From VAZQ01 sp963739175 (GTDB lineage Bacteria; Pseudomonadota; Alphaproteobacteria; Rhizobiales; Xanthobacteraceae), in contig CAVTZH010000009.1 in the NCBI GenBank assembly GCA_963739175.1, positions 992,001 through 1,056,000 on the forward strand: a stretch of DNA of 64,000 nucleotides, read 5' to 3'. Both the position numbers and the translations under genes were made by a program. Below are positions 1 through 8,259 of this stretch, piece after piece (the stretch's first letter is position 1; each line of letters opens with the position of its first letter). A model generated the notes under the pieces. The model was given only the letters and a program-made list of their open reading frames with translations, did not search any database and was not told where the DNA came from.

Positions 1-894
1 GCGCCGACGGCGCCGGTGCTCGCTATCGCGGTCTCGGCCAAGGAGCGCAAGGACGACGTCAAGCTCGGCCAGGCGCTGCACAAGCTCCTGGAAGAAGACC
101 CGTCGGTGACGATGGTGCACAACCCGGAAGCGCACGAAGTGGTCGTCTGGGGCCAGGGCGAGATGCACCTGCGGGTCGCGGCCGAGCGGCTGGCCGATCG
201 CTTCGGCGTCGCTATCACCACTGGCAAGCCGAGCGTCGGCTACCGCGAGACCATCAAGAAGCCGATCCAGCAGCGCGGGCGGCACAAGAAGCAGTCCGGC
301 GGTCACGGCCAGTACGGCGACATCGTCGTCGACATCAAGCCGATGCCGCGCGGCTCAGGCTTCACCTTTGAGGAGGCGATCAAGGGCGGCGTGGTGCCGC
401 GCAACTTCATCCCGTCGGTGGAGGAGGGCGTACAGAACGCGCTCAAGCACGGCCCGCTCGGCTTCCAGGTGGTCGACGTCTTGGTGAAGCTGGTCGACGG
501 CTCCTATCACACCGTCAATTCCTCCGACATGGCGTTCCAGCTCGCCGGCCGGCTCGCCATGAACGAGGGTCTGCCGCAGTGCCAGCCGGTGCTGCTCGAG
601 CCGATCTATACGGTCGACATCGTGTGTCCGTCGGAGGCGACCGCCAAGATGAACGCGCTGATGTCGGGGCATCGCGGCCAGATCCTCGGCTTCGACACCC
701 GCGAAGGCTGGGACGGCTGGGACATCGTGAAGGTGCAGATGCCGGAGGCCGAGATCGGCAACCTCATCATCGAGGTGCGCTCGGCGACTGCCGGCGTCGG
801 CAGCTTTACCTTCAAGTTCGATCACATGGCGGAGCTGACCGGCCGCACCGCCGACCAGATCATCGCGGCGCGCAAGGCGGCCGCGGCGGCGTAG
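1..894 (+). CDS. Elongation factor G-like protein, C-terminal part (5' end outside window)
   Basis: The frame is open from the first base to a TAG at 892-894, so about 297 codons of a longer gene are visible. The residues match the end of an EF-G-type translational GTPase: a domain III-like start, then a domain IV/V region with 'SGGHGQYGDI', 'PRNFIPSVEEG' and the domain V element 'SGHRGQILGFD'. EF-G catalyses ribosomal translocation in the cytoplasm. The GTPase domain lies outside the window, so GTP binding cannot be checked. The neighbours are not ribosomal protein or tuf genes, which suggests a second EF-G-like paralogue rather than the main fusA. That last point is inference. Confidence 0.88.
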   Translation, partial: APTAPVLAIAVSAKERKDDVKLGQALHKLLEEDPSVTMVHNPEAHEVVVWGQGEMHLRVAAERLADRFGVAITTGKPSVGYRETIKKPIQQRGRHKKQSGGHGQYGDIVVDIKPMPRGSGFTFEEAIKGGVVPRNFIPSVEEGVQNALKHGPLGFQVVDVLVKLVDGSYHTVNSSDMAFQLAGRLAMNEGLPQCQPVLLEPIYTVDIVCPSEATAKMNALMSGHRGQILGFDTREGWDGWDIVKVQMPEAEIGNLIIEVRSATAGVGSFTFKFDHMAELTGRTADQIIAARKAAAAA

Positions 895-976
895 CCTTGC
901 AAGATTCGCTCCCGCGCAATGTGGGGGCGGAACAAAACAACGGACGTCCGGACCTCGTTCCGGTGGGAGGATCGTC

Positions 977-2026
977 ATGCGCATGTCGTGCATTCTGCGC
1001 GGAGCCGCCGCTTCGCTCGTCGCCATCGGAGCCCTCATGTCGAACGCAGCCGCAAGCTCGCTTGGCGGTCCGCTCGTCCTCGCGGATGAGGGCAGCTTCT
1101 TTGTCCGCGGCACCAACGAACGGACCGACTACGCTGATGTGCGTGGCGGCGCGCCGGTCGCTGGCACGATCCGGACCGGCCAGATGTACGTGCAGTTCAA
1201 GATCCCGGTGAAGAGCAACGGCATCCCGGTGATCATGGTGCACGGCGCCAATCATTCCGGCGTGACGTATGAAACCACGCCCGACGGCCGGGAAGGCTGG
1301 GCCAACTATTTCGTGCGCGGCGGCTTCCCGGTCTATGTCGTCGACCAGGCCGGACGCGGCCGCTCGGGGTTCAACCCGACCGCGATCAATCGCGCCAAGG
1401 CGAAGGGCGACACGTCGGAGATGCCGACCATCGCCATCGCGCAGCGCGAGGCGGCCTGGGCGAGCTACCGGCTCGGGCCGAAATACCCCGAGTTCTGGCC
1501 GGACTCGCGGTTCCCGCAGGCCGCGCTCGATCACTACTTCTCGCAGGCCGCGCCGATGGGCGACGGCACCTTGCCGGGCGCGCTCGGCGAACAGACCGTG
1601 CTCGGGCTTGTTGCTCTGCTTGAGAAGACCGGACCGGCGGTGGTGCTGGTGCACTCGCAATCCGGTGGCTATGGGCTCGCCGTGGCACGCGCCAAGCCCG
1701 AACTTGTCCGTGCGCTGGTCAATGTCGAAGGCGACTGCGTGCCGTTGTCCGACGATGACGTGAGCAAGACCTTCAGTCGCGTGCCGCTGCTGTCGGTGTG
1801 GGCCGATCATAGCGTTGGCAACAAGTCGCGCAACGGCGACGAGCGCCGCAACGGTTGCTCCGGCAGCATATCGACGATCGCCGCCAAGGGCGGTCCGGCG
1901 AAATTCATGCTGCTGCCGGAACTCGGCATCAAGGGCAACAGCCACATGATGATGGTCGAGACCAACAATCTTCAGATCGCCGACCTGATCATGGAGTGGA
2001 TCAAGGCGTCGGCGGCGACGCGCTAA
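977..2026 (+). CDS. Secreted alpha/beta-hydrolase (esterase)
   Basis: This 349-residue protein starts with a hydrophobic segment (residues 4-25) that looks like a Sec signal peptide, so it should act in the periplasm or outside. An oxyanion-type loop 'HGANHSG' lies at 89-94. The nucleophile elbow is 'HSQSG' at 226-230 with Ser228. A candidate catalytic His is His323 in 'GNSHMMM'. Glu251 follows the strand after the nucleophile, where the acid is expected. That Ser-Glu-His layout resembles the esterase 713-type hydrolases, but the substrate cannot be told from sequence. An 82-base gap separates it from the EF-G-like gene, so co-transcription is possible but not evident. Confidence 0.8.
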   Translation: MRMSCILRGAAASLVAIGALMSNAAASSLGGPLVLADEGSFFVRGTNERTDYADVRGGAPVAGTIRTGQMYVQFKIPVKSNGIPVIMVHGANHSGVTYETTPDGREGWANYFVRGGFPVYVVDQAGRGRSGFNPTAINRAKAKGDTSEMPTIAIAQREAAWASYRLGPKYPEFWPDSRFPQAALDHYFSQAAPMGDGTLPGALGEQTVLGLVALLEKTGPAVVLVHSQSGGYGLAVARAKPELVRALVNVEGDCVPLSDDDVSKTFSRVPLLSVWADHSVGNKSRNGDERRNGCSGSISTIAAKGGPAKFMLLPELGIKGNSHMMMVETNNLQIADLIMEWIKASAATR

Positions 2027-2224
2027 ACCAACTCAAGGTCCCAATTGGTGAGGGGCCCGGAATTTGCTCCCGGGTTTCTGCGATTGCGGTTACCATTCGC
2101 AAAGCATCCCGCCCATTCCATAGCGGTCCGTTATGGGTGTTAACGCTCTGGCGGGGCCTTTTGGCTAACACTCGACTAAACGCGCACCGATAGGCGGACG
2201 CAGCAAACGGCGCTGCAGGATTCG

Positions 2225-3109
2225 ATGCTGAAATCCTTGCGGGAGATGTTCGGGCCGAAGGAAGTCGTGGCCCCTGAGCCGGCCGACGGCAAGATCACGC
2301 TCGCCGATGTGCTCTCCCGCGGATGGTTCGAGCTGTTCTATCAGCCCAAGATCGAGCTCAAGACCATGCGGCTCAACGGCGCCGAGGCGCTGGTGCGCGC
2401 GCGGCATCCGCAGCGCGGCGTCATCGCGCCCGGTATGTTCCTGCCCGGCGCGAGCGAAGCCGACATGCTGGCGCTGACCGAGCGGGTCATCGTCAAGGCG
2501 CTCAAGGACTGGGACGACTTCGCCGCCAACGGGCTGTCGCTGAAGATCGCGGTCAACGTGCCGGTCTCCGCGCTCGTGCAGCTGCCGATCAGCACCATGG
2601 TGCGCGAGCTGCGCCCGGCGGCGGACAGCTGGCCCGGCCTGATCCTGGAAGTGACCGAGGACGAGATCGTGCGCGACCTTAAGGTCGCCAACGAAGCCGC
2701 TGCCGAGCTGCAGGCGGCGCGCTGCTCGCTCGCGCTCGACGATTTCGGCGCCGGCTATTCCTCGATCGCGCGGCTCAAGCAGCTGCCGTTCAGCGAGCTC
2801 AAGATCGATCGCGCCTACGTGACCAACTGCCATACCGACCGCGTCAACGCCGGCCTGTGCGAGGTGTTCGTCGAGCTTGCGAAGCGCTTCGGGCTCAAGA
2901 CCGTGGCCGAAGGCATCGAGCTGGTGCACGAGAGCCACAAGCTGCAGGCGCTCGGATGCGACGTCGGGCAGGGCTATCTCTACGCCAAACCGATGGCGAA
3001 GGAGCAGCTCATCAGCGCCATGCGCCGCCGCCTGGTCGGCGCGCCTGCGCCGGTTCCGATGCCGGCGCGCCGGCTGTCGGGGCTGATCCCCGGGTTCGGC
3101 AAGGGTTGA
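2225..3109 (+). CDS. EAL-domain cyclic-di-GMP phosphodiesterase
   Basis: This 294-residue protein is essentially a stand-alone EAL domain (about residues 25-275) with no visible sensory or membrane segment, so it is probably cytoplasmic. The signature residues look complete: 'GAEALVR' near 52-58, 'AVNVP', 'LEVTEDE', the 'LALDDFGAG' metal-binding loop, 'ELKIDR', the loop-6 glutamate in 'VAEGIE', and the 'GQGYLYAKP' glutamine. It should therefore hydrolyse c-di-GMP to pGpG and lower the second-messenger pool. The start at 2225 is preceded by an AGGA-like site. The 198-base region upstream holds no gene I can support. Confidence 0.92.
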   Translation: MLKSLREMFGPKEVVAPEPADGKITLADVLSRGWFELFYQPKIELKTMRLNGAEALVRARHPQRGVIAPGMFLPGASEADMLALTERVIVKALKDWDDFAANGLSLKIAVNVPVSALVQLPISTMVRELRPAADSWPGLILEVTEDEIVRDLKVANEAAAELQAARCSLALDDFGAGYSSIARLKQLPFSELKIDRAYVTNCHTDRVNAGLCEVFVELAKRFGLKTVAEGIELVHESHKLQALGCDVGQGYLYAKPMAKEQLISAMRRRLVGAPAPVPMPARRLSGLIPGFGKG

Positions 3110-3209
3110 ACCGCCGGTCGTTCACCTTTGTCACGCCGCCATCCCGCATCTGTGACTTGCGGGTGATCGCATGCGCCCGTACTTCTCAGGGAAACCGAGG
3201 AGGGTCGCC

Positions 3210-4172
3210 ATGCACGTCATCCGCCGCCGTGGCTGGGAAATTCCCGAGCGCGAGGCTACGCCCGAGCACGTCTTCCTCAACCGCCGCGCCTTCCTGGCCG
3301 GCACCGGCGCCGCCGCGCTGGCGCTGTCGCCCGAGCTTGCCGCGGCGCAGCGCGTAACCGACCTGCCGGACCCGAGCGCCAGCCTCTATCCGGCCAAGCG
3401 CAACGAGAAATACACGCTCGACCGGCCGGTAACCGACGAGAAGATCAACACCAACTACAACAATTTCTACGAATTCGGCTCCACCAAGCAGATCGCGCGG
3501 GCGGCGCAGGCGCTGAAGCTGCGGCCCTGGCAGATCAAGCTCGACGGCATGGTCGAGAAGGAGCAGGTGATCGATATCGACGACCTCTTGAAGAAGGTCG
3601 GGCTCGAAGAGCGCCTCTACCGCATGCGCTGCGTCGAGGCGTGGTCGATGTCGGTGCCGTGGACGGGCTTCCCGATGGCGAAGCTGGTCGAGATGGCGAA
3701 GCCGTTGTCGTCGGCGAAATACGTGCGGATGGAGACGTTCAACGACCCGTCGACCGCGCCCGGGCAGCGCCAGCGCTGGCATCCGTGGCCTTACGTCGAA
3801 GGCCTCACGATGGCCGAGGCGGTGAACGAGCTCACCTTCATGGTCACCGGCGCCTATGGCAAGCCGGTGAAGCAGATGGGCGCGCCGATCCGGCTGGCGG
3901 CGCCGTGGAAGTACGGCTTCAAGTCGGTCAAGTCGATCGTGAAGTTCACCTTCACCGACCAGCGGCCGAAGTCGTTCTGGGAGGCGCTACAGGCGTCGGA
4001 ATACGGTTTCTGGGCCAACGTCAATCCGGCGATCGCGCATCCGCGCTGGAGCCAGGCCACCGAAGAGATCATCGGCACCAACGAGCGCAAGCCGACGCTG
4101 TTGTTCAACGGCTACGGCGAGTTCGTCGCCGACATGTACAAGGGCCTGGAGAAAGAGCGCCTGTGGGCGTGA
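3210..4172 (+). CDS. msrP: Protein-methionine-sulfoxide reductase, molybdopterin catalytic subunit MsrP (YedY)
   Basis: This is a 320-residue periplasmic sulfite-oxidase-fold molybdoenzyme that repairs oxidised methionine in envelope proteins. The start at 3210 is chosen because a GAGGAG-type ribosome site sits just upstream. A twin-arginine signal, 'NRRAFLAGTG', follows near residue 29. The molybdenum-ligand cysteine is in 'RMRCVEAWSM'. The C-terminal half has the family's 'KYGFKS' and 'GFWANVNP' blocks. The usual partner msrQ, encoding the haem b membrane subunit, is not adjacent: the next gene runs on the other strand. The electron donor may be encoded elsewhere or be different. Confidence 0.93.
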   Translation: MHVIRRRGWEIPEREATPEHVFLNRRAFLAGTGAAALALSPELAAAQRVTDLPDPSASLYPAKRNEKYTLDRPVTDEKINTNYNNFYEFGSTKQIARAAQALKLRPWQIKLDGMVEKEQVIDIDDLLKKVGLEERLYRMRCVEAWSMSVPWTGFPMAKLVEMAKPLSSAKYVRMETFNDPSTAPGQRQRWHPWPYVEGLTMAEAVNELTFMVTGAYGKPVKQMGAPIRLAAPWKYGFKSVKSIVKFTFTDQRPKSFWEALQASEYGFWANVNPAIAHPRWSQATEEIIGTNERKPTLLFNGYGEFVADMYKGLEKERLWA

Positions 4173-4220
4173 TGTTTGTCAGCCGCCCACTGGCAGCAAC
4201 TCACAGCGGAGATCAGCCAG

Positions 4221-4391
4221 CTATGTTTGCATCGCCGGCTTGACCTTCGACGCCGCAAATTCGGCATCTGCAACGGCATCGACGTGCGTGTCGGAGACGC
4301 CGCGCGCAAGAATTTCATGGTCTCGGCTTACAACTTCCCAATACCAGTTGCTGCCGTTTGGCATTGTACGAATTTGAAGTGCTTCGGCCAC
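4221..4391 (-). CDS. Small conserved-looking protein (56 aa), unknown
   Basis: This short frame lies just downstream of the CoxG-like gene on the same strand. From a GTG at 4391 it gives 56 residues. An ATG at 4364 would give a 47-residue version beginning 'MPNGSNWYWEVV'. The centre, 'SRDHEILARGVSDTHVDA', has the look of small rhizobial proteins with a YegP/DUF1508-like flavour: an aromatic strand, then a polar stretch and an Ala-rich helix. I do not recognise a function. The start is uncertain because no good ribosome site is visible. Confidence 0.5.
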   Translation of the reverse strand: MAEALQIRTMPNGSNWYWEVVSRDHEILARGVSDTHVDAVADAEFAASKVKPAMQT

Positions 4392-4398
4392 GTCAATT

Positions 4399-4854
4399 CT
4401 AGCCCACCTTTGGCGTGACGGCGGCGGCGAAATTTTCGAAGAAATCGTCGGCGGTCTTCTTCGCCGCGCTGTTGATGAGGCGTTGCCCGAGCTGAGCGAG
4501 CTTGCCGCCGATCTGCGCTTCGACGTTGTAGGACAGCAATGTACCACCATCCTTGTCGGCGAGAGAGACCTTGGCGCCGCCCTTGGCAAATCCGGCGACG
4601 CCGCCCTCGCCCTCGCCGGAGATGCGGTAGCTGTTGGGGGGATCGAGGTCGGAGAACCTTACTTTCCCTTTCCAGCGCGCCTTGACGGGGCCGATCTTGA
4701 TCGTGGCGACCGCCTGGAATTCGTTGTTCGAATCTTTATCGAGCAACTCGCAACCCGGAATGCAGCTTTTCAGCACGGCGGGTTCGTTGAGCATCGCCCA
4801 CACCGCTTCACGGCTTGCCGGGAGCTGGACCTCGCCAATCATATTCATCGCCAT
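4399..4854 (-). CDS. CoxG-like SRPBCC family protein (CO dehydrogenase subunit G family)
   Basis: This 151-residue protein has the CoxG layout: the N-terminal 'GEVQLPASREAVWAMLN' helix-grip start, 'CIPGCELL' near residue 31, 'KARWKGKVRF', and a C-terminal helix 'FFENFAAAV'. CoxG proteins belong to the START/SRPBCC fold and are linked to maturation or membrane attachment of molybdenum hydroxylases of the CoxL type. A CoxL-like gene is present about 24 kb away but not in this operon. The ATG at 4854 is chosen because AAGGAGC lies 7-13 bases upstream; an in-frame upstream ATG lacks that site. Confidence 0.85.
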   Translation of the reverse strand: MAMNMIGEVQLPASREAVWAMLNEPAVLKSCIPGCELLDKDSNNEFQAVATIKIGPVKARWKGKVRFSDLDPPNSYRISGEGEGGVAGFAKGGAKVSLADKDGGTLLSYNVEAQIGGKLAQLGQRLINSAAKKTADDFFENFAAAVTPKVG

Positions 4855-4903
4855 AGAGTAGCTCCTTGTGGTTACGCAGCGTGTCACGCTGCACGAACGC
4901 GGA

Positions 4904-5014
4904 CTAGCGATGAGGTCTTGCCTGGCTCACGATAAATGACACCACGCCAACGCCGATCGCAGTAGCCAACACGACGGTCAGCAACGGCGACAACATCTCG
5001 ACATACGACCACAT
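4904..5014 (-). CDS. Single-span membrane microprotein (36 aa)
   Basis: Read on the reverse strand from an ATG at 5014, this gives 36 residues: a short N-terminus 'MWSYVEML', one hydrophobic segment of about 22 residues (roughly 8-30), and a basic tail 'QARPHR' followed by a stop. A strong CTAGGAGC ribosome site lies at 5023-5030, nine bases before the start. It sits 49 bases upstream of the CoxG-like gene in the same direction. The hydrophobicity, RBS and basic C-terminus argue that it is real. It has no family I can name. Confidence 0.55.
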   Translation of the reverse strand: MWSYVEMLSPLLTVVLATAIGVGVVSFIVSQARPHR

Positions 5015-5073
5015 TTGGCCATGCTCCTAGAGTTACCCCGGCGCCCCTCGGACAGTCACGCAAACCGAAATTG

Positions 5074-5505
5074 TCAGGCGACCTTGTTGAACACTCCAGG
5101 GATTCCGGTCTTCAGCGGCTCGGCGGCCTCAAGCGAGACCCTCTGAGCCAGCGTCGCAAGTTCTTTGCTCTGCGCCGTCATGGTTTCGAATTGCTGGCGC
5201 GAGCGTGCGGTCGACAGTTCGACAAACTCCGACAGGGACTTCACGCCCAGCAACTCGCGAGCGTAATCAAAAGCCGCATTGGTATTGAAACGGGCGATCT
5301 CGAAAACCTTGAGGTTGTAGTCGGTGGCGCCCTTGGCGGCGACGGTATAGGCCTGTTGGAAAACATGGGCGGCTTCCTCGGTGGCGGCCTTCGCGTTCTT
5401 GAAGCTGTCCTTTGTTTGGGCGATGCCCTGGTCAGCCATCTCATGCATCGGGTTCGTCGCTGTTCCGGCCGGATTGGCGGTCCGGGCTTTTGTGGTTTCA
5501 GTCAT
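5074..5505 (-). CDS. Phasin family protein
   Basis: This is a 143-residue, Ala/Lys/Glu-rich, almost wholly helical protein. It has the phasin_2 pattern: 'NAKAATEEAAHVFQQAY' followed by 'FEIARFNTNAAFDYARELL' and a heptad-like stretch containing 'SRQQFETM'. Phasins coat polyhydroxyalkanoate granules and stabilise their surface. The start at 5505 is preferred because AAGGA is well spaced there; an ATG three codons earlier would abut that site. No PHA synthase or depolymerase gene lies nearby. Confidence 0.85.
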   Translation of the reverse strand: MTETTKARTANPAGTATNPMHEMADQGIAQTKDSFKNAKAATEEAAHVFQQAYTVAAKGATDYNLKVFEIARFNTNAAFDYARELLGVKSLSEFVELSTARSRQQFETMTAQSKELATLAQRVSLEAAEPLKTGIPGVFNKVA

Positions 5506-5586
5506 GACACTCATCCTTTAGGGGCGGTTGTGGTTGGACCTCCGGACGCCGCCCTGAACGTCGATTGGTGCGCGTTGAAACGTTTC

Positions 5587-5766
5587 TCATTTGGCCGTCA
5601 AAACAACCCGGATGGCATTGATCCATTCGTCGGGTTTCTCGATGCATTTCTCGCGACTGGAAAATGGGCCCGAGACGAGGTTGCCTTCGCCATCCGTTGC
5701 GTACCAGCCAGACTTGATGCCGCGCATGTCGGATTTGCTTTCATTGATGTAAAGGGGAACGATCAT
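5587..5766 (-). CDS. Small hypothetical protein (59 aa)
   Basis: This 59-residue frame starts at an ATG at 5766 and has an ordered composition: a beta-like 'MIVPLYINESKS', then 'GIKSGWYATDGEGNLVSGPF', a Cys-containing 'SREKCIEKPDEW', and a hydrophobic end 'INAIRVVL'. The pattern of a short sheet followed by a helix is seen in small rhizobial proteins of unknown role. It lies upstream of the phasin gene on the same strand. No signal peptide or membrane segment is visible. Confidence 0.55.
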   Translation of the reverse strand: MIVPLYINESKSDMRGIKSGWYATDGEGNLVSGPFSSREKCIEKPDEWINAIRVVLTAK

Positions 5767-6230
5767 TGGGGGACCTGGGTGGTCTTTAGGGGATGCAATC
5801 GTATCGGTCCTTAGCGACCGGACGACGGGTTCAAGAGCGCTGCAATCAGCGCCGCGCCCGCACACGCACGGAGCCGGGCGCCGACGGCACCCGCGCCGAA
5901 CGCAACTCATTGTCGAGTGATTGTGCCTGCCGACGGCACCAATGCTGCCAGTTGATTGGAGCGGAGACTTCGGTACGTCGCCGTTTTCTGGGCAGCCTTC
6001 AGGCAAGCCGCTGCTTGTCTGTATTGTTAATCTGGTGGCTTGGACGCGATGCACAATAGGGGTTGAGAAATAAGCCTACAGCAACGGCACTCGCCGCAGG
6101 TTGCGCACCGATCATCGTCAGTCGATCAGGATGAAGGTCACCTTGAGATCGACGCGATCCCGCGTCCGCTTCGGGCGGAGCGGACTCTCGTGAGCCCATC
6201 CGCACGGGAGCGTTATGAGTTCGCGTGCTA
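5767..6230. other. 464-base region without a supported gene
   Basis: I see no convincing gene here. A 38-codon reverse frame at 5999-6115 has a hydrophobic start but no ribosome site or recognisable sequence. The stretch is somewhat less GC-rich than the housekeeping parts of the window and lies among very small genes, so it may be decayed accessory DNA. Confidence 0.4.
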
Positions 6231-6473
6231 CTAGTGTGACAGGCGGCCCGGCCTGAGGGCCATTGTCGACGTCGCTTCGTCTATGTCGTTGGCATAGAAG
6301 GCCCAATCCGATTTTGCCTCCTCGACGGTCATATTCCGTTGCCGAGGCTCTATTTCACCAAGCAACGTCCTTAAGTCAAAGAGTCTCTCGTAGTATGAAA
6401 CGGTGCCGTCGTCGTTCACTTCGAGCCACTTTTCAGTGCTGCCAGTTTCAGTGTGGAAAATGGTGATGGGCAT
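6231..6473 (-). CDS. Small hypothetical protein (80 aa)
   Basis: From an ATG at 6473 this frame gives an acidic 80-residue protein: 'MPITIFHTETGSTEKWLEV', 'DGTVSYYERLFDLRTLL' and 'MTVEEAKSDWAFYANDID'. The composition is that of a folded cytoplasmic protein and unlike the Arg/Pro-rich antisense frames of this genome. An ATG at 6545 would add 24 residues, and neither start has a clear ribosome site. I do not recognise a family. Confidence 0.5.
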   Translation of the reverse strand: MPITIFHTETGSTEKWLEVNDDGTVSYYERLFDLRTLLGEIEPRQRNMTVEEAKSDWAFYANDIDEATSTMALRPGRLSH

Positions 6474-6696
6474 GACAATCCAATCCCGACACCGTCGTTT
6501 GAGCCACTCTATTGCCTGGGGCTGCGTCTCAGTTGCCACAACCATGCGCGCTCTGGCCCTTGAAGTCGAGGATAACGTCTGACGCTGCGAATACTGCCCC
6601 ACGCACCTCGCTAATAGGCCTTGGCGACACCATATGTCGTAGACGTCCCCAAATTGCGCATTCGAGAGAGAGGTCTTCTCACAGAAAGGCTCCCTC

Positions 6697-6891
6697 ATGT
6701 TCACGCCCCAGCAATATCGTGCAAAAGCAGCCGAATACACCGACTTGGTGAAGGCAGCGAGCAACCCGGCCGAGGCTCTTGAATTCCGGACGCTTGAACA
6801 GAGCTTCACTGTGCTCGCGGACAATGCGCAGTGGCTCGCCGACAATCAGAGCAAGATCGTCCATACGGCGGAGCCGGGTCCCTTAATATGA
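6697..6891 (+). CDS. Small helical protein of rhizobial type (64 aa)
   Basis: This 64-residue protein begins 'MFTPQQYRAKAAEYTDLVK' and contains 'FRTLEQSFTVLADNAQWLAD', a pattern recurrent among small rhizobial proteins. It is predicted to be helical and cytoplasmic with no motif of known function. AAAGG lies about nine bases before the ATG. Its stop overlaps the start of the next gene in an ATGA junction at 6888-6891, so the two are probably translated together. Confidence 0.6.
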   Translation: MFTPQQYRAKAAEYTDLVKAASNPAEALEFRTLEQSFTVLADNAQWLADNQSKIVHTAEPGPLI

Positions 6892-7097
6892 CCCCAGACA
6901 CTCAACGGGACGCGAGCCGACAGGCGATCGCGCGCTGGGAGAACGAGGGCGGCGCGTCAACGTCATTTCCCAGGAAAGAGAGCACAGAGAGCGCCGAACG
7001 CTTGGCAAAAGGCTCGCGCTCCAGCCGGCCGATTGGAGGAAACCACGAGAATTCCCGTGCCACTCACCCAATTATCCTGGGACAGCCCAAAAGGTAA
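6888..7097 (+). CDS. Small hypothetical protein (69 aa), translationally coupled
   Basis: This 69-residue frame starts at an ATG overlapping the previous stop. It contains 'AIARWENEGGAS', an 'RWENEGG' element I associate with short rhizobial proteins, followed by a Ser/Arg-rich and probably disordered tail. The glycosyltransferase gene starts two bases after its stop, so all three could lie on one transcript. Function is unknown. Confidence 0.5.
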   Translation: MTPDTQRDASRQAIARWENEGGASTSFPRKESTESAERLAKGSRSSRPIGGNHENSRATHPIILGQPKR

Positions 7098-7099
7098 CA

Positions 7100-8215
7100 A
7101 TGAAAATCGCGCAGATTGCGCCTCTGATCGAGAGCGTTCCTCCACGACTTTATGGCGGCACCGAGCGAATCGTTTCCTACCTGACCGAGGAATTGGTGGC
7201 GCTCGGCCATGATGTGACGCTGTTTGCGAGTGGCGATTCCATTACGGCGGCCAACCTGGTGCCGTGCGTGCCCAAGGCGTTGCGACTCGACGCCAGCGTA
7301 CGCGATACGATCCCTTACTACATGCTCATGCTCGATCGCGTGCGCCAGCGCGTCGACGATTTCGATGTCCTGCACTTCCATATCGACCAGTTCCATTTTC
7401 CGCTGTTCCGGCCGATCGCGAGCCGCACGGTCACCACGCTCCATGGCCGCCAGGACCTGCCGGATCTGGTTCCGCTCTATGTGGGCTTCGACGACATGCC
7501 GCTGGTCTCGATCTCCAACGACCAGCGCCGGCCGATGCCGAATGCAAACTTCGCGGCGACCGTTTACCACGGCCTGCCCGCCGGTCTGCATCGTCCGATC
7601 GCGGGGCCGCACGGCGGCTATGTTGCCTTTCTCGGCCGCATCTCGCCGGAGAAACGTCCCGACCGCGCCATCTCGATTGCGCGTGCGCTCGGCATTCCGC
7701 TGAAGATCGCAGCCAAGGTGGACCGCGCCGACGAGGCCTATTTCCGGACGACGATCGAGCCGCTGCTCAACGGGCCCGGCGTGGAGTTCATCGGCGAAAT
7801 CAACGAACACCAAAAGACGCAATTCTTGGGCGAGGCGCAGGCACTGCTGTTTCCGGTCGACTGGCCGGAGCCGTTCGGCCTCTCCATGATCGAAGCCATG
7901 GCCTGCGGCACGCCGGTCCTGGCGTTCCGCTGCGGCTCGGTGCCGGAGATCATCGAGGATGGTCTCACCGGCGCCATCGTCGACACCATGGAGCAGGCTA
8001 TCGGAGCGCTGCCGGGCGTCATCGCGCTGGATCGGAAAAAGGTGCGTCAACGTTTCGAGCAACGTTTCTCCGCGACGCGCATGGCCAAGGACTATGTCGG
8101 CGTGTATCGCAAGCTGCTCGGAACGTCTAAGTCCGCCAGCGGCGAGGAGCGGGAGCCCCGACATCAATCGCCGGACGGCAATTATGCAATTAGCTTCAGG
8201 CCTCAAATTGCTTAG
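7100..8215 (+). CDS. Glycosyltransferase, GT4 family
   Basis: This 371-residue protein has the two-domain GT-B layout. The N-terminal half carries 'PPRLYGGTERIVSYLTEEL' near residues 14-32 and the acceptor-side 'HFHIDQFH'. The C-terminal nucleotide-sugar domain carries 'FLGRISPEKRPDRAI' and the E-x7-E motif 'EPFGLSMIEAMACGTP'. Such enzymes are retaining transferases that use nucleotide sugars, acting in the cytoplasm or at the inner membrane. Donor and acceptor are unknown. The last 25 or so residues are polar and may be unstructured. It is convergent with the tctA gene. Confidence 0.88.
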   Translation: MKIAQIAPLIESVPPRLYGGTERIVSYLTEELVALGHDVTLFASGDSITAANLVPCVPKALRLDASVRDTIPYYMLMLDRVRQRVDDFDVLHFHIDQFHFPLFRPIASRTVTTLHGRQDLPDLVPLYVGFDDMPLVSISNDQRRPMPNANFAATVYHGLPAGLHRPIAGPHGGYVAFLGRISPEKRPDRAISIARALGIPLKIAAKVDRADEAYFRTTIEPLLNGPGVEFIGEINEHQKTQFLGEAQALLFPVDWPEPFGLSMIEAMACGTPVLAFRCGSVPEIIEDGLTGAIVDTMEQAIGALPGVIALDRKKVRQRFEQRFSATRMAKDYVGVYRKLLGTSKSASGEEREPRHQSPDGNYAISFRPQIA

Positions 8216-8259
8216 GCAGAACCAACTGCGACCCTGATCGAAGAGGTTGGCCGGATGCG

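Noticed and set aside
355..1116. Reverse-strand frame opposite the EF-G-like gene
   Set aside because: It is an antisense shadow of a clear coding region, with an Arg/His-rich composition.
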